Positions 42,436 to 50,757 of a stretch of DNA of 64,000 nt are shown here, one piece after another (within the stretch, counting starts at the first letter, position 1; each line of letters opens with the position of its first letter). The translations under genes were made by a program, and so were the position numbers. Source of the DNA: Albirhodobacter sp048262715. GTDB taxonomy: Bacteria; Pseudomonadota; Alphaproteobacteria; Rhodobacterales; Rhodobacteraceae. The DNA is taken from contig JBLXEV010000010.1 in NCBI GenBank assembly GCA_048262715.1, positions 62,001 through 126,000 on the forward strand. Reading direction: 5' to 3'. The notes beneath the pieces are model-generated. The model was not told where the DNA came from. It saw nothing but the letters and a program-made list of their open reading frames with translations, and searched no databases.

Positions 42436-42870
42436 ATGACGGATGGACTAACCGATGCTCAGGTCGCGGATGTGCTCGATACAATGCATGTCATCGCCCT
42501 CGTGGGATATTCGGAAAAGGAAGAACGCCCCTCGAACCGCATCGCTAAATTTTTGAAATCGCGAGGCTACCGCGTGATTCCGGTAAACCCGGGCTTGGCG
42601 GGACAAGAGGCGCTCGACGAGGTGATTGTCGGCAGCCTGAGCGAGATTCCGGCGGAGTTCGGTGTGGATACCGTGGATATCTTCCGCGCCTCGGAGGCTG
42701 TTCCGGGGATTGTCGCCGAGGCGCTGACCGCGCTGCCGGCCTTGCAAACCGTCTGGATGCAGCTTGGCGTGATCTCGGAAGAGGGCGCCATCGCAGCGCG
42801 CGCGGCAGGCAAAACGGTGATCATGGATCGCTGCCCGAAGATTGAAATCCCAAGGCTCGGGTTGGAATAA
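42436..42870 (+). CDS. CoA-binding domain protein (YccU type)
   Basis: A 144-aa single-domain Rossmann protein of the CoA_binding_2 family (PF13380). Features are HVIALVGYSEKEERPSNRIA (nucleotide loop), FLKSRGYRVIPVNPGLAGQE, and VDIFRASEAVPGIVAEAL, ending with VIMDRCPKIE. CoA or nucleotide binding is a family prediction; the physiological role is unknown. The ATG at 42436 has GGGAGA before it. The open frame upstream runs through the terminator described at 42342 and is not coding. Confidence 0.9.
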   Translation: MTDGLTDAQVADVLDTMHVIALVGYSEKEERPSNRIAKFLKSRGYRVIPVNPGLAGQEALDEVIVGSLSEIPAEFGVDTVDIFRASEAVPGIVAEALTALPALQTVWMQLGVISEEGAIAARAAGKTVIMDRCPKIEIPRLGLE

Positions 42871-42877
42871 ACGGGAA

Positions 42878-42953
42878 AGCCTCCGGCGGGGATGTTTAGT
42901 CTCTATGGAAACGGTTTGCGCTTCCTCAGAGCTTAAATATCCCCCGCGGAGCG
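42878..42953. repeat. Dispersed inverted-repeat element, copy D
   Basis: Left arm GCCTCCGGCGGGGATGTTTA, right arm TTAAATATCCCCCGCGGAGC, with CTCTATGGAAACG opposite CGCTTCCTCAGAG inside. It lies between the convergent CoA-binding gene and the FAD oxidase gene. Confidence 0.85.
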
Positions 42954-42984
42954 ATCCGCAGCCGCCAGAGGCGCAGGGCTGGAT

Positions 42985-44289
42985 TTAGCGCCCGAGCTTG
43001 TCGCGCAGGGAATACCACGTCATCGCGGCAACGAGGAGCGGCCAGCGCAGCGCCGCCCCGCCCGGAAAGCGCGGTTGGGGCAGGCTTGAAAGCAGATCGA
43101 ACCCCTCCGCTTGGCCTGCGACAGCATCCGCCATCATCTTGCCCGCCAGTGTCGCCATCGCGACGCCGTGGCCGGAGAAACCCGAGGCCGAGAGCACATT
43201 GGGATGCGGGCGCATCAGGCAGGGCATCCGGTTCATCGTGATCGCCAATGTGCCGCCCCAGGCATGGGTGATCTTGACATCCCGTAGGCCCGGATAAACC
43301 TCAAGCATTGGTTTTGTAACGGTTTTCATGATGTCGGGGAAGCGATAGCCATAGCTTTCGCCGCCGCCGAACAGCAGCCGTTGATCCGGTGTCATCCGCC
43401 AGTAATTGACCACAAATTTCGTATCCGCCACCGCGATATCCTCGCGCAGCACCTCTGCGGCGCGTTCGCCCAGCGGCTCGGTTGCGATGATGAAATTGTT
43501 GATCGGCATCACCCGCGCCGCGACCTTTGGCTCCAGCGCGCCGAGATAGCCATTCGCGCCGAGGATCACGTGGTCGCAGGTGACGCCGCCGTGAGCTGTC
43601 GCCACAAACGGGCGCAGGGCGTGGTCAATCCGGTGGACCTCCGAGCCCTCAAAAATCCGCACCCCTGCCGCCAAGGCGGCCTGCGCCAGCCCGAGGGCAT
43701 AGTTCAACGGGTGCAGATGGCCCGCGCCGCGATCAATATCGCCGCCTTGATAGGCTTCAGAGGGCAGGATCGCGCGCAGCGCTGCCTTATCCAAAGGCGT
43801 TATCTTGTCGTAGCCATAGCGGGTTGCGAGGTGCTCGGCGGCGTGATGGGAATGTTTGACCTCGGCCTGCGTCCAGCAGGCATGGGCGATGCCCGCGCGG
43901 TAATCGGCTTTGATATCATGCGCCGCGATCCGCTCTTGTACGAGCGCTTTGGCGGCCTCGCCCATCTCCCACAGGGCGCGGGCGCGGGTATCGCCGACCA
44001 TCTTTTCCAACGCGTCTTGCTCAAGTCGCTGCCCTGAGCCGACCTGCCCGCCATTGCGGCCCGAGGCGCCAAACCCGATCCGTTGCGCCTCCAAAAGCAC
44101 GACATCATAGCCACGCTCTGCCAGTTCCAACGCGGCAGATAGGCCCGTATAGCCGCCGCCAATCACGCAGACATCGGCGGTGATCTTGCCGCGCAGCGGA
44201 TCGAGCGCCGAAAAGGGGGGGGCGGTGTCGGCATACCAAGAGGGCGGATAGGCCCCCTTGGTGTCATTGGCGTAGAGCAGATTCAGCAT
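42985..44289 (-). CDS. FAD-dependent oxidoreductase, gamma-glutamylputrescine oxidase (PuuB) type
   Basis: A 434-aa DAO-type flavoprotein. The FAD loop is VCVIGGGYTGLSAALELAER (residues 40-59), followed by GFGASGRNGGQVGSG, typical of PuuB/OrdL-like oxidases. PuuB oxidises gamma-glutamylputrescine to the aldehyde with H2O2 release. Here it is the last gene of an operon after a glutamine-synthetase-like gene (6-bp gap) and an ABC importer, which supports a role in amine degradation; the amine is not proven. No aldehyde dehydrogenase (puuC) is in the window. Confidence 0.86.
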   Translation of the reverse strand: MLNLLYANDTKGAYPPSWYADTAPPFSALDPLRGKITADVCVIGGGYTGLSAALELAERGYDVVLLEAQRIGFGASGRNGGQVGSGQRLEQDALEKMVGDTRARALWEMGEAAKALVQERIAAHDIKADYRAGIAHACWTQAEVKHSHHAAEHLATRYGYDKITPLDKAALRAILPSEAYQGGDIDRGAGHLHPLNYALGLAQAALAAGVRIFEGSEVHRIDHALRPFVATAHGGVTCDHVILGANGYLGALEPKVAARVMPINNFIIATEPLGERAAEVLREDIAVADTKFVVNYWRMTPDQRLLFGGGESYGYRFPDIMKTVTKPMLEVYPGLRDVKITHAWGGTLAITMNRMPCLMRPHPNVLSASGFSGHGVAMATLAGKMMADAVAGQAEGFDLLSSLPQPRFPGGAALRWPLLVAAMTWYSLRDKLGR

Positions 44290-44295
44290 CGGGTC

Positions 44296-45654
44296 TTACA
44301 CATTCAGCAGTAGGTGCTCGCGCTCCCACGGGCTGATGACTTGCAAGAACTCTTTGTATTCGTTGCGCTTCACAGCCTCGTAGACGGTACAGAATTCCTC
44401 ACCCAGTACTTCGCGCACAGGGTCAGACCCCGCCATGAGATCCAGCGCATCCCCCAAGTTATAGGGCAGATCCTCGGCACTCATATAGGCGTCGCCACGG
44501 CACTCATCGCGCGGCAATTGCTTCTCCTTCAGCCCCAGATAGGCGCAGGCGAGCGAGGCCGCAAGGCCGAGATAGGGGTTGCAATCCATCCCCGCGAGGC
44601 GGTTCTCGATCCGGCGTGCCTCGGGGCCGGAGATCGGCACCCGCAGGCCGGTGGTGCGGTTATCGCGGCCCCATTCAAGGTTGATCGGGGCGGCGAAATC
44701 GGGAACGTAGCGGCGATAGCTGTTCACATAGGGGGCCAGCAGCGCGATCACCGCGGGCAGGTGGGTTTGAAGCCCCGCGATGCAATGCAGGAAGGCCTCT
44801 GTCTCGCTGCCGTCCGCATTGGAGAAGATGTTCTTTCCGGTCTTGGTGTCGATCACCGATTGGTGGATATGCATCGCCGATCCCGGCTCGCCCTCAATCG
44901 GTTTCGCCATGAAGGTTGCGAAGCAATCGTGGCGCAGCGCCGCCTCGCGGATCAGCCGTTTGAAGTAGAAGATCTGATCAGCGAGATTGACCGGATCGCC
45001 ATGCGCGAGGTTGATCTCGACCTGACCCGCGCCGCCTTCTTGCAAGATCCCGTCGATCTCAAGCCCCTGCGCCTCGGCAAAATCGTAAATGTCATCAATG
45101 ACTTTGCCATATTCATCGACAGCGGACATCGAATAGGCCTGCTTGCCCGCCGCGCGGCGGCCCGAGCGGCCCATCGGCGGGATAATCGGCTGGTTCGGGT
45201 CAATATTGCGGGCGACGAGGAAGAATTCCATCTCCGGCGCGATGATCGGTGTCCAACCTTCGGCCTCGTAGAGGGCGACAATCCGTTTGAGGACGTTGCG
45301 CGGCGCGATTGGCACCGGATTGCCCTGCTGATCGTTCACATCATGGATCACTTGCAGCGTGATATCCGCCGTCCAAGGCGCGGCGGTGGTGGTGGAGAAA
45401 TCCGGCGTCAGGATCATATCCGGCTCGGTGAATGCGCCCATCGGATTGTCCGTCCATTCGCCGGTGATCGTTTGCAAAAAGATCGAGTTGGGCAGGAAGA
45501 AGCGGTCTTGGAAGGCGAATTTCGAGGCGGGCATCGCCTTGCCACGCGCCACGCCTGCGATATCGGCGACGATACATTCCACCTCGTCGAGGCGGCGGTC
45601 GGCGATATAGTCACGGGCGGCTTGCGGGATCTGATCTTGCCAAGCGTTTGACAT
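44296..45654 (-). CDS. Glutamine synthetase-like enzyme (gamma-glutamylpolyamine synthetase, PuuA type)
   Basis: A 452-aa member of the glutamine synthetase III-like family. Metal and glutamate site motifs are IAPEMEFFLV, GGAGQVEINLAHGDP and AMHIHQSVID; the ATP/ammonium side has RVPISGPEARRIENRLAGMD and CNPYLGLAASLACAYLGL. Family members of this group ligate glutamate to amines such as putrescine or ethanolamine instead of ammonia. The start is ATG 45654, GAACCT-like sequence before it; the frame extends upstream through the next gene only by chance. Sits between the amidotransferase and the oxidase. Confidence 0.88.
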   Translation of the reverse strand: MSNAWQDQIPQAARDYIADRRLDEVECIVADIAGVARGKAMPASKFAFQDRFFLPNSIFLQTITGEWTDNPMGAFTEPDMILTPDFSTTTAAPWTADITLQVIHDVNDQQGNPVPIAPRNVLKRIVALYEAEGWTPIIAPEMEFFLVARNIDPNQPIIPPMGRSGRRAAGKQAYSMSAVDEYGKVIDDIYDFAEAQGLEIDGILQEGGAGQVEINLAHGDPVNLADQIFYFKRLIREAALRHDCFATFMAKPIEGEPGSAMHIHQSVIDTKTGKNIFSNADGSETEAFLHCIAGLQTHLPAVIALLAPYVNSYRRYVPDFAAPINLEWGRDNRTTGLRVPISGPEARRIENRLAGMDCNPYLGLAASLACAYLGLKEKQLPRDECRGDAYMSAEDLPYNLGDALDLMAGSDPVREVLGEEFCTVYEAVKRNEYKEFLQVISPWEREHLLLNV

Positions 45655-45662
45655 GGGAACCT

Positions 45663-46361
45663 TCAGGTCTGGGGTTTGGTTTGGGCCGCATGGGCGAGGA
45701 AGAACGCGGCGATACGGTCTGCGATCCGCTGCGAGGAATTCGCCGGGCCAAGGCGGGCGGTTGCTGCATCGAGCAGCGCGTCGGGCACCACGCCACGTCC
45801 GCGCGTCTCCATCAGGCCTTTGACGAACCCGTCTTGGAATTCGGGATGGGCCTGCACGGTGAAGGCGGTATCGCCGTAGACCAGCGCCGCATTCTCGCAA
45901 TGCGCATTGGTGCCGATCACGCGGGCGTCTTTGGGTAGGGCGGTGACTTGATCTTGGTGCCAAGCATTAAGGGTGATGTGCTCGCCCTCGAAATCATAAT
46001 CCTGCGGGCCGACAGCCCAGCCGCGATCATATTTCTCGACCTTGCCGCCAAGCGCTTGCGCGATGATCTGATGGCCGAAGCAAATGCCGACCAGCGGCAC
46101 TTTGGCGGCATAGGCCTCGCGGATGAAATCCTCCAACGGCGGAATGAAGGGGTGATCCTCATAGGCACCGTGGCGCGATCCGGTGATCAGCCAGCCATCG
46201 CAGGCATGGATGCTCTCGGGGAAGGTCATTTCCTCCACGAGATAGGTTGTGAACTCCAGCCCTTGATCACAGAGAAGGCGGGTGAACATATCTGGATAAT
46301 CACCGGCCTCCGCCCGAAGGATCTCGGGGGATTGTCCGGTTTGCAGGATGCCGATGTGCAT
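45663..46361 (-). CDS. Class I glutamine amidotransferase-like hydrolase
   Basis: A 232-aa GATase-1 domain protein. The nucleophile cysteine is in VGICFGHQIIAQALGG; the His and Glu of the triad are in TVQAHPEFQDGF. In amine-degradation operons such domains (PuuD and relatives) hydrolyse gamma-glutamyl intermediates, which would fit here, but this one looks closer to the GMP-synthase amidotransferase group than to PuuD (peptidase C26). The next gene on the strand starts 8 bp later. Start ATG 46361 begins MHIGILQTGQSP, the normal first strand. Confidence 0.87.
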   Translation of the reverse strand: MHIGILQTGQSPEILRAEAGDYPDMFTRLLCDQGLEFTTYLVEEMTFPESIHACDGWLITGSRHGAYEDHPFIPPLEDFIREAYAAKVPLVGICFGHQIIAQALGGKVEKYDRGWAVGPQDYDFEGEHITLNAWHQDQVTALPKDARVIGTNAHCENAALVYGDTAFTVQAHPEFQDGFVKGLMETRGRGVVPDALLDAATARLGPANSSQRIADRIAAFFLAHAAQTKPQT

Positions 46362-46452
46362 GAGGCCTCGCGTCAGGAATGGGTCAAGCCTAGCCCGCCG
46401 TGGTGAGCGGGGCAAGGGGCCGCGCGCCGGTGTGAGGCGCGGCCGGATGCGC

Positions 46453-47301
46453 TTAGCGGATGATCTGCGGACGGATCTTGAGACGTGGTGCCGCACTTGG
46501 GAGGTGACGGTTCAAACGTCGATTGATCAACCCGTAGACGGTGATCACAGTGAGCGTGAGCACCACGAAATAGGCCGCAACGATGGGGTAGGGGACGAAG
46601 GGGTTGAACGTCTTTTCCGCGAAGTATTTCGCGTAATAGAGCGCGTCGCCCTCTTGGCGATAGGCGGGGAAGCCGGAGAAGAACACCAGCGTTGTCGCGT
46701 GGAACAGGAAAATCGCCTCATTGGTATAGGCGGGCCACGCCAGCCGCATCATCGTCGGCCATTGCACCCGTTTGAACTTCTTCCAGCCCCAAAGCCCGTA
46801 GGCATCCGCCGCTTCCAGATCGCCTTTGGGGATCGATTGCAGCGCGCCGTGGAAAATCTCCGCCGCATAGGCCGAGGTATTGAGCACCAAGACCAAAAGC
46901 GCCCCCGCCCAAGCGCGTGTCATCCAGGCGGTATCGAGGTGGATCGTGCCGAGGCCAACCCAGAGATCTACGCCGCCGCGGGGCAACAAGGAAAGGGCTT
47001 CATAGGCGAGGAAGAACTGGATGAAGAGTGGCGAGCCACGGAACAGGTAGATGAACCAATCCGCCGGTTTGGCGAGCCATTTCGGCCCTTGGAACTTCGC
47101 CACCGCCAAGGCCTGCGCGAAGACAAACCCGACCACCAGCGCCAAGACGCCGAAGTAGATATTCCAGATCATCCCCGATCCGATCAGGGTGATTTGCTCG
47201 CAAACCGTGATATCGGCTTTGGGCAGCGCGCGTTCGCCTATGCCGATGGAGCGCAGCCCGTAGGCTTGGATCGTCTCGAAACAGCTCATACCCGCGCTCA
47301 T
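46453..47301 (-). CDS. ABC transporter permease (polar amino acid type, HisM-like)
   Basis: A 282-aa inner-membrane permease. The coupling-helix motif is EAADAYGLWGWKKFKRVQWP, in the form E-A-A-x-A-x-G-x9-P of the HisM/GlnP family. About five membrane segments are visible. It is longer than the typical 230 residues because of an N-terminal extension and an insertion around residues 108-125 (GGVDLWVGLGTIHLD). It overlaps the preceding permease gene by 4 bp (ATGA), so the two are coupled. Confidence 0.92.
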   Translation of the reverse strand: MSAGMSCFETIQAYGLRSIGIGERALPKADITVCEQITLIGSGMIWNIYFGVLALVVGFVFAQALAVAKFQGPKWLAKPADWFIYLFRGSPLFIQFFLAYEALSLLPRGGVDLWVGLGTIHLDTAWMTRAWAGALLVLVLNTSAYAAEIFHGALQSIPKGDLEAADAYGLWGWKKFKRVQWPTMMRLAWPAYTNEAIFLFHATTLVFFSGFPAYRQEGDALYYAKYFAEKTFNPFVPYPIVAAYFVVLTLTVITVYGLINRRLNRHLPSAAPRLKIRPQIIR

Positions 47302-48197
47302 GCTGCACCTCCGTCGGGGCTGGCCGCTTTGCGTTGGGCTTCGCCCGCGGCGGTGGCCTGACCTTTGGAAAGTTTCGCGGTGATCCGCGTCAGAACCCGC
47401 TCGGAGACGGAGGTCATCGCGAGGTAGAACACGAGCAGCCCGAGGAAATACCACAGCCGCCAATCAGGGTGGGGATAGGCATAGACCGCCGATTTTGTCG
47501 CCCCCAGATCGCGGGCATAATAGACGATATCCTCAACCCCGAGCAGGAACAAAAGCGGTGTTGCCTTGATCAGGATCATCCAGAGGTTCGAGAGGCCGGG
47601 AAGCGCGTAAGTCCACATCTGCGGGATCAGGATCCGGCGGGTGATCTGGCGCGGGCTCATGCCGTAGGCCTCCGCCGTTTCCAATTGCGCGCGCGGGACG
47701 GCATTCATCGCCCCCGTCAGCACATTTGCCGCGAAGGCCCCAAACACCAGCGAGAAGGCGACAACTGCCAGCGTGAAGCCGTAGATCTCGTGATAGACTT
47801 GCGGCGACGAGGACAGCGGTAGCTTGGCCTGTGCGCAGACCAGAAAATCGGCCCCCTGCCGGATTGGCTGATCCCAGTCGGGGCATTTCACCTTATGGCG
47901 CATCCATTCCAGCCCCTGATCCAGCGCGACCGGAACGAAGAGGAAGAAAACGATATCGGGCACGCCGCGCACCATCGCGGTATAGCCCTTGCCGATCCAG
48001 CGTAGAACGCGATTGTGCGCCCGCGCCGCAAGCGCACCGCCAAAGCCGAACAGAAGTGAGATCGGCGCGGCAATCGCCAGCAATAAAAGCACCGTCAGAA
48101 ACGAGGCATAGAACATCAAATGCTTGCCTGTTGTCAGGTAGCAAAGGAGCCATGAGAGCCCGTTCAGCGAGGATGGATCGGCACAGGATGCGAACAT
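47298..48197 (-). CDS. ABC transporter permease (polar amino acid type, HisQ-like)
   Basis: A 299-aa permease partner of the gene at 46453. The motif LETAEAYGMSPRQITRRILI is the coupling helix. An insertion of some 40 residues with two cysteines (KVKCPDWDQPIRQGADFLVC) lies in the region of a periplasmic loop and is absent from E. coli HisQ (228 aa). N-terminal hydrophobic helix at residues 27-55. Second permease in a heterodimer served by the ATPase at 49013 and the binding protein at 48256. Confidence 0.92.
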   Translation of the reverse strand: MFASCADPSSLNGLSWLLCYLTTGKHLMFYASFLTVLLLLAIAAPISLLFGFGGALAARAHNRVLRWIGKGYTAMVRGVPDIVFFLFVPVALDQGLEWMRHKVKCPDWDQPIRQGADFLVCAQAKLPLSSSPQVYHEIYGFTLAVVAFSLVFGAFAANVLTGAMNAVPRAQLETAEAYGMSPRQITRRILIPQMWTYALPGLSNLWMILIKATPLLFLLGVEDIVYYARDLGATKSAVYAYPHPDWRLWYFLGLLVFYLAMTSVSERVLTRITAKLSKGQATAAGEAQRKAASPDGGAA

Positions 48198-48255
48198 ATG
48201 GGGCGATCGGGCGCGGTCACGCCCGATCTGTCCTTTCAGTCAAAGGGTGTGTCGA

Positions 48256-48969
48256 TCAGAAGGTCGCGGCGTCATCGCCGAACCACTTCTTGATCGCGGT
48301 GTTGAGAGTGCCGTCAGCCTTCATCGATTCGATGGCGGCATCGAATTTGGATTTCAACTCGGTATCCGATTTGCGGATCCCGATCCCGATTCCTTGGTCG
48401 AGCGTAACATTCTCGCCCGCCCAAACCAGATCTTGCCCTTCGGAGAAAGGCTTGAGCGCATCACGGTCTGCAAAGACAGCATCCGCTTCGCCCGATTTCA
48501 CTGCTGCAATCGTATCATCCAGTGTTGCGAATTCGATCAGGGTCGCGCCGGATTTGGCGATGTAATCCGCTTGGATCGTGCCGGTTTGCGCGGCGATCGC
48601 GCCTGTCAGATCGGCATCCGCCGCGGGGGCGAGATAGGACGAGAGCGCCGGCGGCAGGTAGTTTTCAGAGAAATCAATGGTTTGCTTGCGCTCGTCAGAG
48701 ATCGACATGCCTGCGATGATGGTGTCGTAATTGCCGCTGGTGAGGTTGGCGACGATGCTATCCCATTCGTTGGTGACCCATTCGCAGGTCAGATCAGCGC
48801 GCTTGCACAGCTCGTCGCCGATTTCGCGCTCAAACCCGTCGACTTCGCCCTTATCATTGACGAAGTTATACGGAGGGTAGGCGCCCTCGGTGCCCATGCG
48901 CACGGTATCGGCCATAGCAAAACCCGCGCTGAGAACGAGTGCGGTGGTCGCGAGAATGATTTTTTTCAT
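48256..48969 (-). CDS. Periplasmic amino acid/polyamine-binding protein (HisJ family)
   Basis: A 237-aa solute-binding protein of the SBP_bac_3 family. A clear Sec signal peptide MKKIILATTALVLSAGFAMA is cleaved near residue 20. The mature start DTVRMGTEGAYPPYNFVND and the ligand-contact segments VTNEWDSIVANLTSGNYD and MSISDERKQTIDFSENY are typical of the lysine/arginine/ornithine/histidine group. Conserved acidic contacts suit a positively charged ligand. It is the second gene of the operon after the ATPase. Confidence 0.93.
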   Translation of the reverse strand: MKKIILATTALVLSAGFAMADTVRMGTEGAYPPYNFVNDKGEVDGFEREIGDELCKRADLTCEWVTNEWDSIVANLTSGNYDTIIAGMSISDERKQTIDFSENYLPPALSSYLAPAADADLTGAIAAQTGTIQADYIAKSGATLIEFATLDDTIAAVKSGEADAVFADRDALKPFSEGQDLVWAGENVTLDQGIGIGIRKSDTELKSKFDAAIESMKADGTLNTAIKKWFGDDAATF

Positions 48970-49012
48970 TTTATATCCCTGTCGTTGGATGGTGGAAAAG
49001 GGGTGGGCGGCG

Positions 49013-49783
49013 TCAGCTCGGCATCGAGGCCGAGAGGAATTGCCGCAGCCGTTCGGATTTTGGCGCACCAAAGAGGGTTTCGGGCGGGCCTTCCTCTTCG
49101 ATCTTGCCTTGATGGAGGAAGATCACATGCGAGGAGACATCCGCCGCCAGACGCATGTCATGAGTCACGAGAATCATCGTGCGATGCTCTGCCGCGAGAT
49201 CGCGGATCACGCCGACAACCTCTTGCTGCAACTCAGGGTCCAGCGCGGAGGTCGGCTCGTCAAACAGCAAGGCTTGGGGCTGCATGCACAGCGCACGGGC
49301 AATCGCGGCGCGCTGTTGCTGCCCGCCTGAAAGCTGCGCGGGCCATGCATCGGCCTTATCGCCAATCCCGACTTTCTCAAGCAGGGCGCGGGCGCGCGGC
49401 TCTACCGTTGAGGGCGCTTCGCCCAGCACCTGAACCGGCGCTTCCATGACGTTTTGCAAAATCGTCATATGCGACCACAGATTGAACTGCTGGAACACCA
49501 TCGCGAGATTGGTGCGGATTTTGCGGATCTGATCGCGGTCGGAAGGCCGCCGTGCCAAACCCTCCCCAATCCAGCGCACCGGGGCACCGTCGAACAGAAT
49601 CTCGCCGCTCTGGCTGTCTTCCAGCAGGTTGCAGCAGCGCAGCAGCGTGGACTTCCCCGAACCGGAAGAGCCGATGAGCGAGATCACCGAGCCGCGCTCT
49701 GCCGTGACAGAGACGCCCTTGAGCACCTCGAGCGGGCCGTAGCTTTTATAGAGATCGTGGATTTCGATTACCGGTGTCGTCAC
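49013..49783 (-). CDS. ABC transporter ATP-binding protein (HisP-like)
   Basis: A 256-aa ATPase. Walker A GSSGSGKST is at residues 38-46, the signature LSGGQQQRAAIARAL follows, Walker B is LLFDEPTSALD, and the H-loop histidine is in LVTHDMRLAADV. It is the first gene of the seven-gene minus-strand operon (ATPase, binding protein, two permeases, amidotransferase, glutamine-synthetase-like, FAD oxidase). The 199-bp region before it (49784-49982) should hold the operon promoter; a TACAAT is visible on the minus strand without an ideal -35. Confidence 0.94.
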   Translation of the reverse strand: MTTPVIEIHDLYKSYGPLEVLKGVSVTAERGSVISLIGSSGSGKSTLLRCCNLLEDSQSGEILFDGAPVRWIGEGLARRPSDRDQIRKIRTNLAMVFQQFNLWSHMTILQNVMEAPVQVLGEAPSTVEPRARALLEKVGIGDKADAWPAQLSGGQQQRAAIARALCMQPQALLFDEPTSALDPELQQEVVGVIRDLAAEHRTMILVTHDMRLAADVSSHVIFLHQGKIEEEGPPETLFGAPKSERLRQFLSASMPS

Positions 49784-49982
49784 GGAGGTCTCTCATTCGG
49801 GCGCGGAGGCGCGCAATTGGGCTGCGATTGTATCGGGTACAGATTGGGCCGAAATTCAAAGTCTTGGCAACAGGATCGTGACTATGACGCGACGGGATCT
49901 TGGTTTTCGGCCCGCTCACGCTGGTTTGCAATGCGGCTCACAGCAACTCTAGCGCGAAAAAGGCATGCGTCCAGACGGGAGG

Positions 49983-50429
49983 TTAAAGCCCCATTTCCTT
50001 CGTGACCCGTTGCCGCGCAAGCGCCGAATCGCGGTCGCTCACGCCCAAGAGCGAGGCTGCCAAGCGGATCACCGCCTCCTCATTTGCTTCTCGGGTGCCA
50101 TCGGCCAAAGCCACTTCCCACAGCGCCTCGATCACGCCGCTACGATCCGAATAGGCGATTTTTTCCTTCAGCGCGCGGGTGAAGCGCACCGTATCGGGGG
50201 CTTCGGCCTCCACCTGCTCGGCCCGCAGCCGTAAATCCGTCGCCTCCGCATGGCCCAGCCCGCGCCGCACCGCGAGCACATGCTCGATCCGGATCTGCTC
50301 GGATTCGTCATATTGATTGTCGGATTTCGCCAGACGCACCAGCAGCGCCGCGAGCGCCAGTTCGGCGTCGGGAGCGGTGAGCGGGGCAGGGTGCGGGGCG
50401 CCGAGCGCGCGAAGGAGTGAGGCAAACAT
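49983..50429 (-). CDS. TerB-family protein
   Basis: A 148-aa helical protein of the TerB/YfeS-like family (PF05099). It has the paired acidic loop pattern: AALLVRLAKSDNQYDESEQI and later EALWEVALADGTREANEEAV, the two internally related helical halves with acidic metal-binding-like residues. TerB was found in tellurite-resistance clusters, but single chromosomal copies in proteobacteria have unknown function. No other ter genes are near. Confidence 0.88.
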   Translation of the reverse strand: MFASLLRALGAPHPAPLTAPDAELALAALLVRLAKSDNQYDESEQIRIEHVLAVRRGLGHAEATDLRLRAEQVEAEAPDTVRFTRALKEKIAYSDRSGVIEALWEVALADGTREANEEAVIRLAASLLGVSDRDSALARQRVTKEMGL

Positions 50430-50535
50430 GGATATAATCTAGCGCGGGTGGCGGGGCGGGCCAAGGGTGGAAAGGGCAGAGGCGTGAGGCAACCAGCCAC
50501 GCTTTCGTGAAGGAGATGCGATGAGGCCGAGGGCG

Positions 50536-50574
50536 GATGCCTCCGGCGGGGATATTTGCACTCTATGGAAACGC
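50536..50574. repeat. Dispersed inverted-repeat element, half copy E
   Basis: GATGCCTCCGGCGGGGATAT, then TT, GCA, CTCTATGGAAACG match the left half of copies C and D. No right arm is found. It lies in the 328-bp gap between the divergent terB and secG genes (50430-50757); the rest of that gap has only the secG promoter region. Confidence 0.8.
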
Positions 50575-50695
50575 AACGCGGTCAATGGGGCGGGAGAGAG
50601 TCGGTTTCTGGGCGGCGCGGCGCGGAATTTTGCCGTTGGAGAGGTGTCTGATCAATCACTTGCGCGAAGTTATCACATCCTTTCCCCAAAACGCC

Positions 50696-50724
50696 TTGCA
50701 CGTGGCTCCGCATCCGCCTAATTA
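50696..50724 (+). promoter_or_regulatory. Candidate promoter of secG
   Basis: TTGCAC (50696-50701), 17-bp spacer, TAATTA (50719-50724), 34 bp before the secG start. Confidence 0.6.
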
Positions 50725-50757
50725 GGCACGTCATTCGTCAAAAAGGCCCAAAGGTTC

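Noticed and set aside
49983..50429. Tellurite-resistance cluster
   Set aside because: Only a single terB-like gene is present with no terC, terD or terZ near, so a resistance locus is not supported.
7940..50574. CRISPR array or insertion sequence as explanation of the dispersed repeats
   Set aside because: Copies are tens of kb apart with no spacer pattern, no cas genes, no transposase and no clear target duplication.
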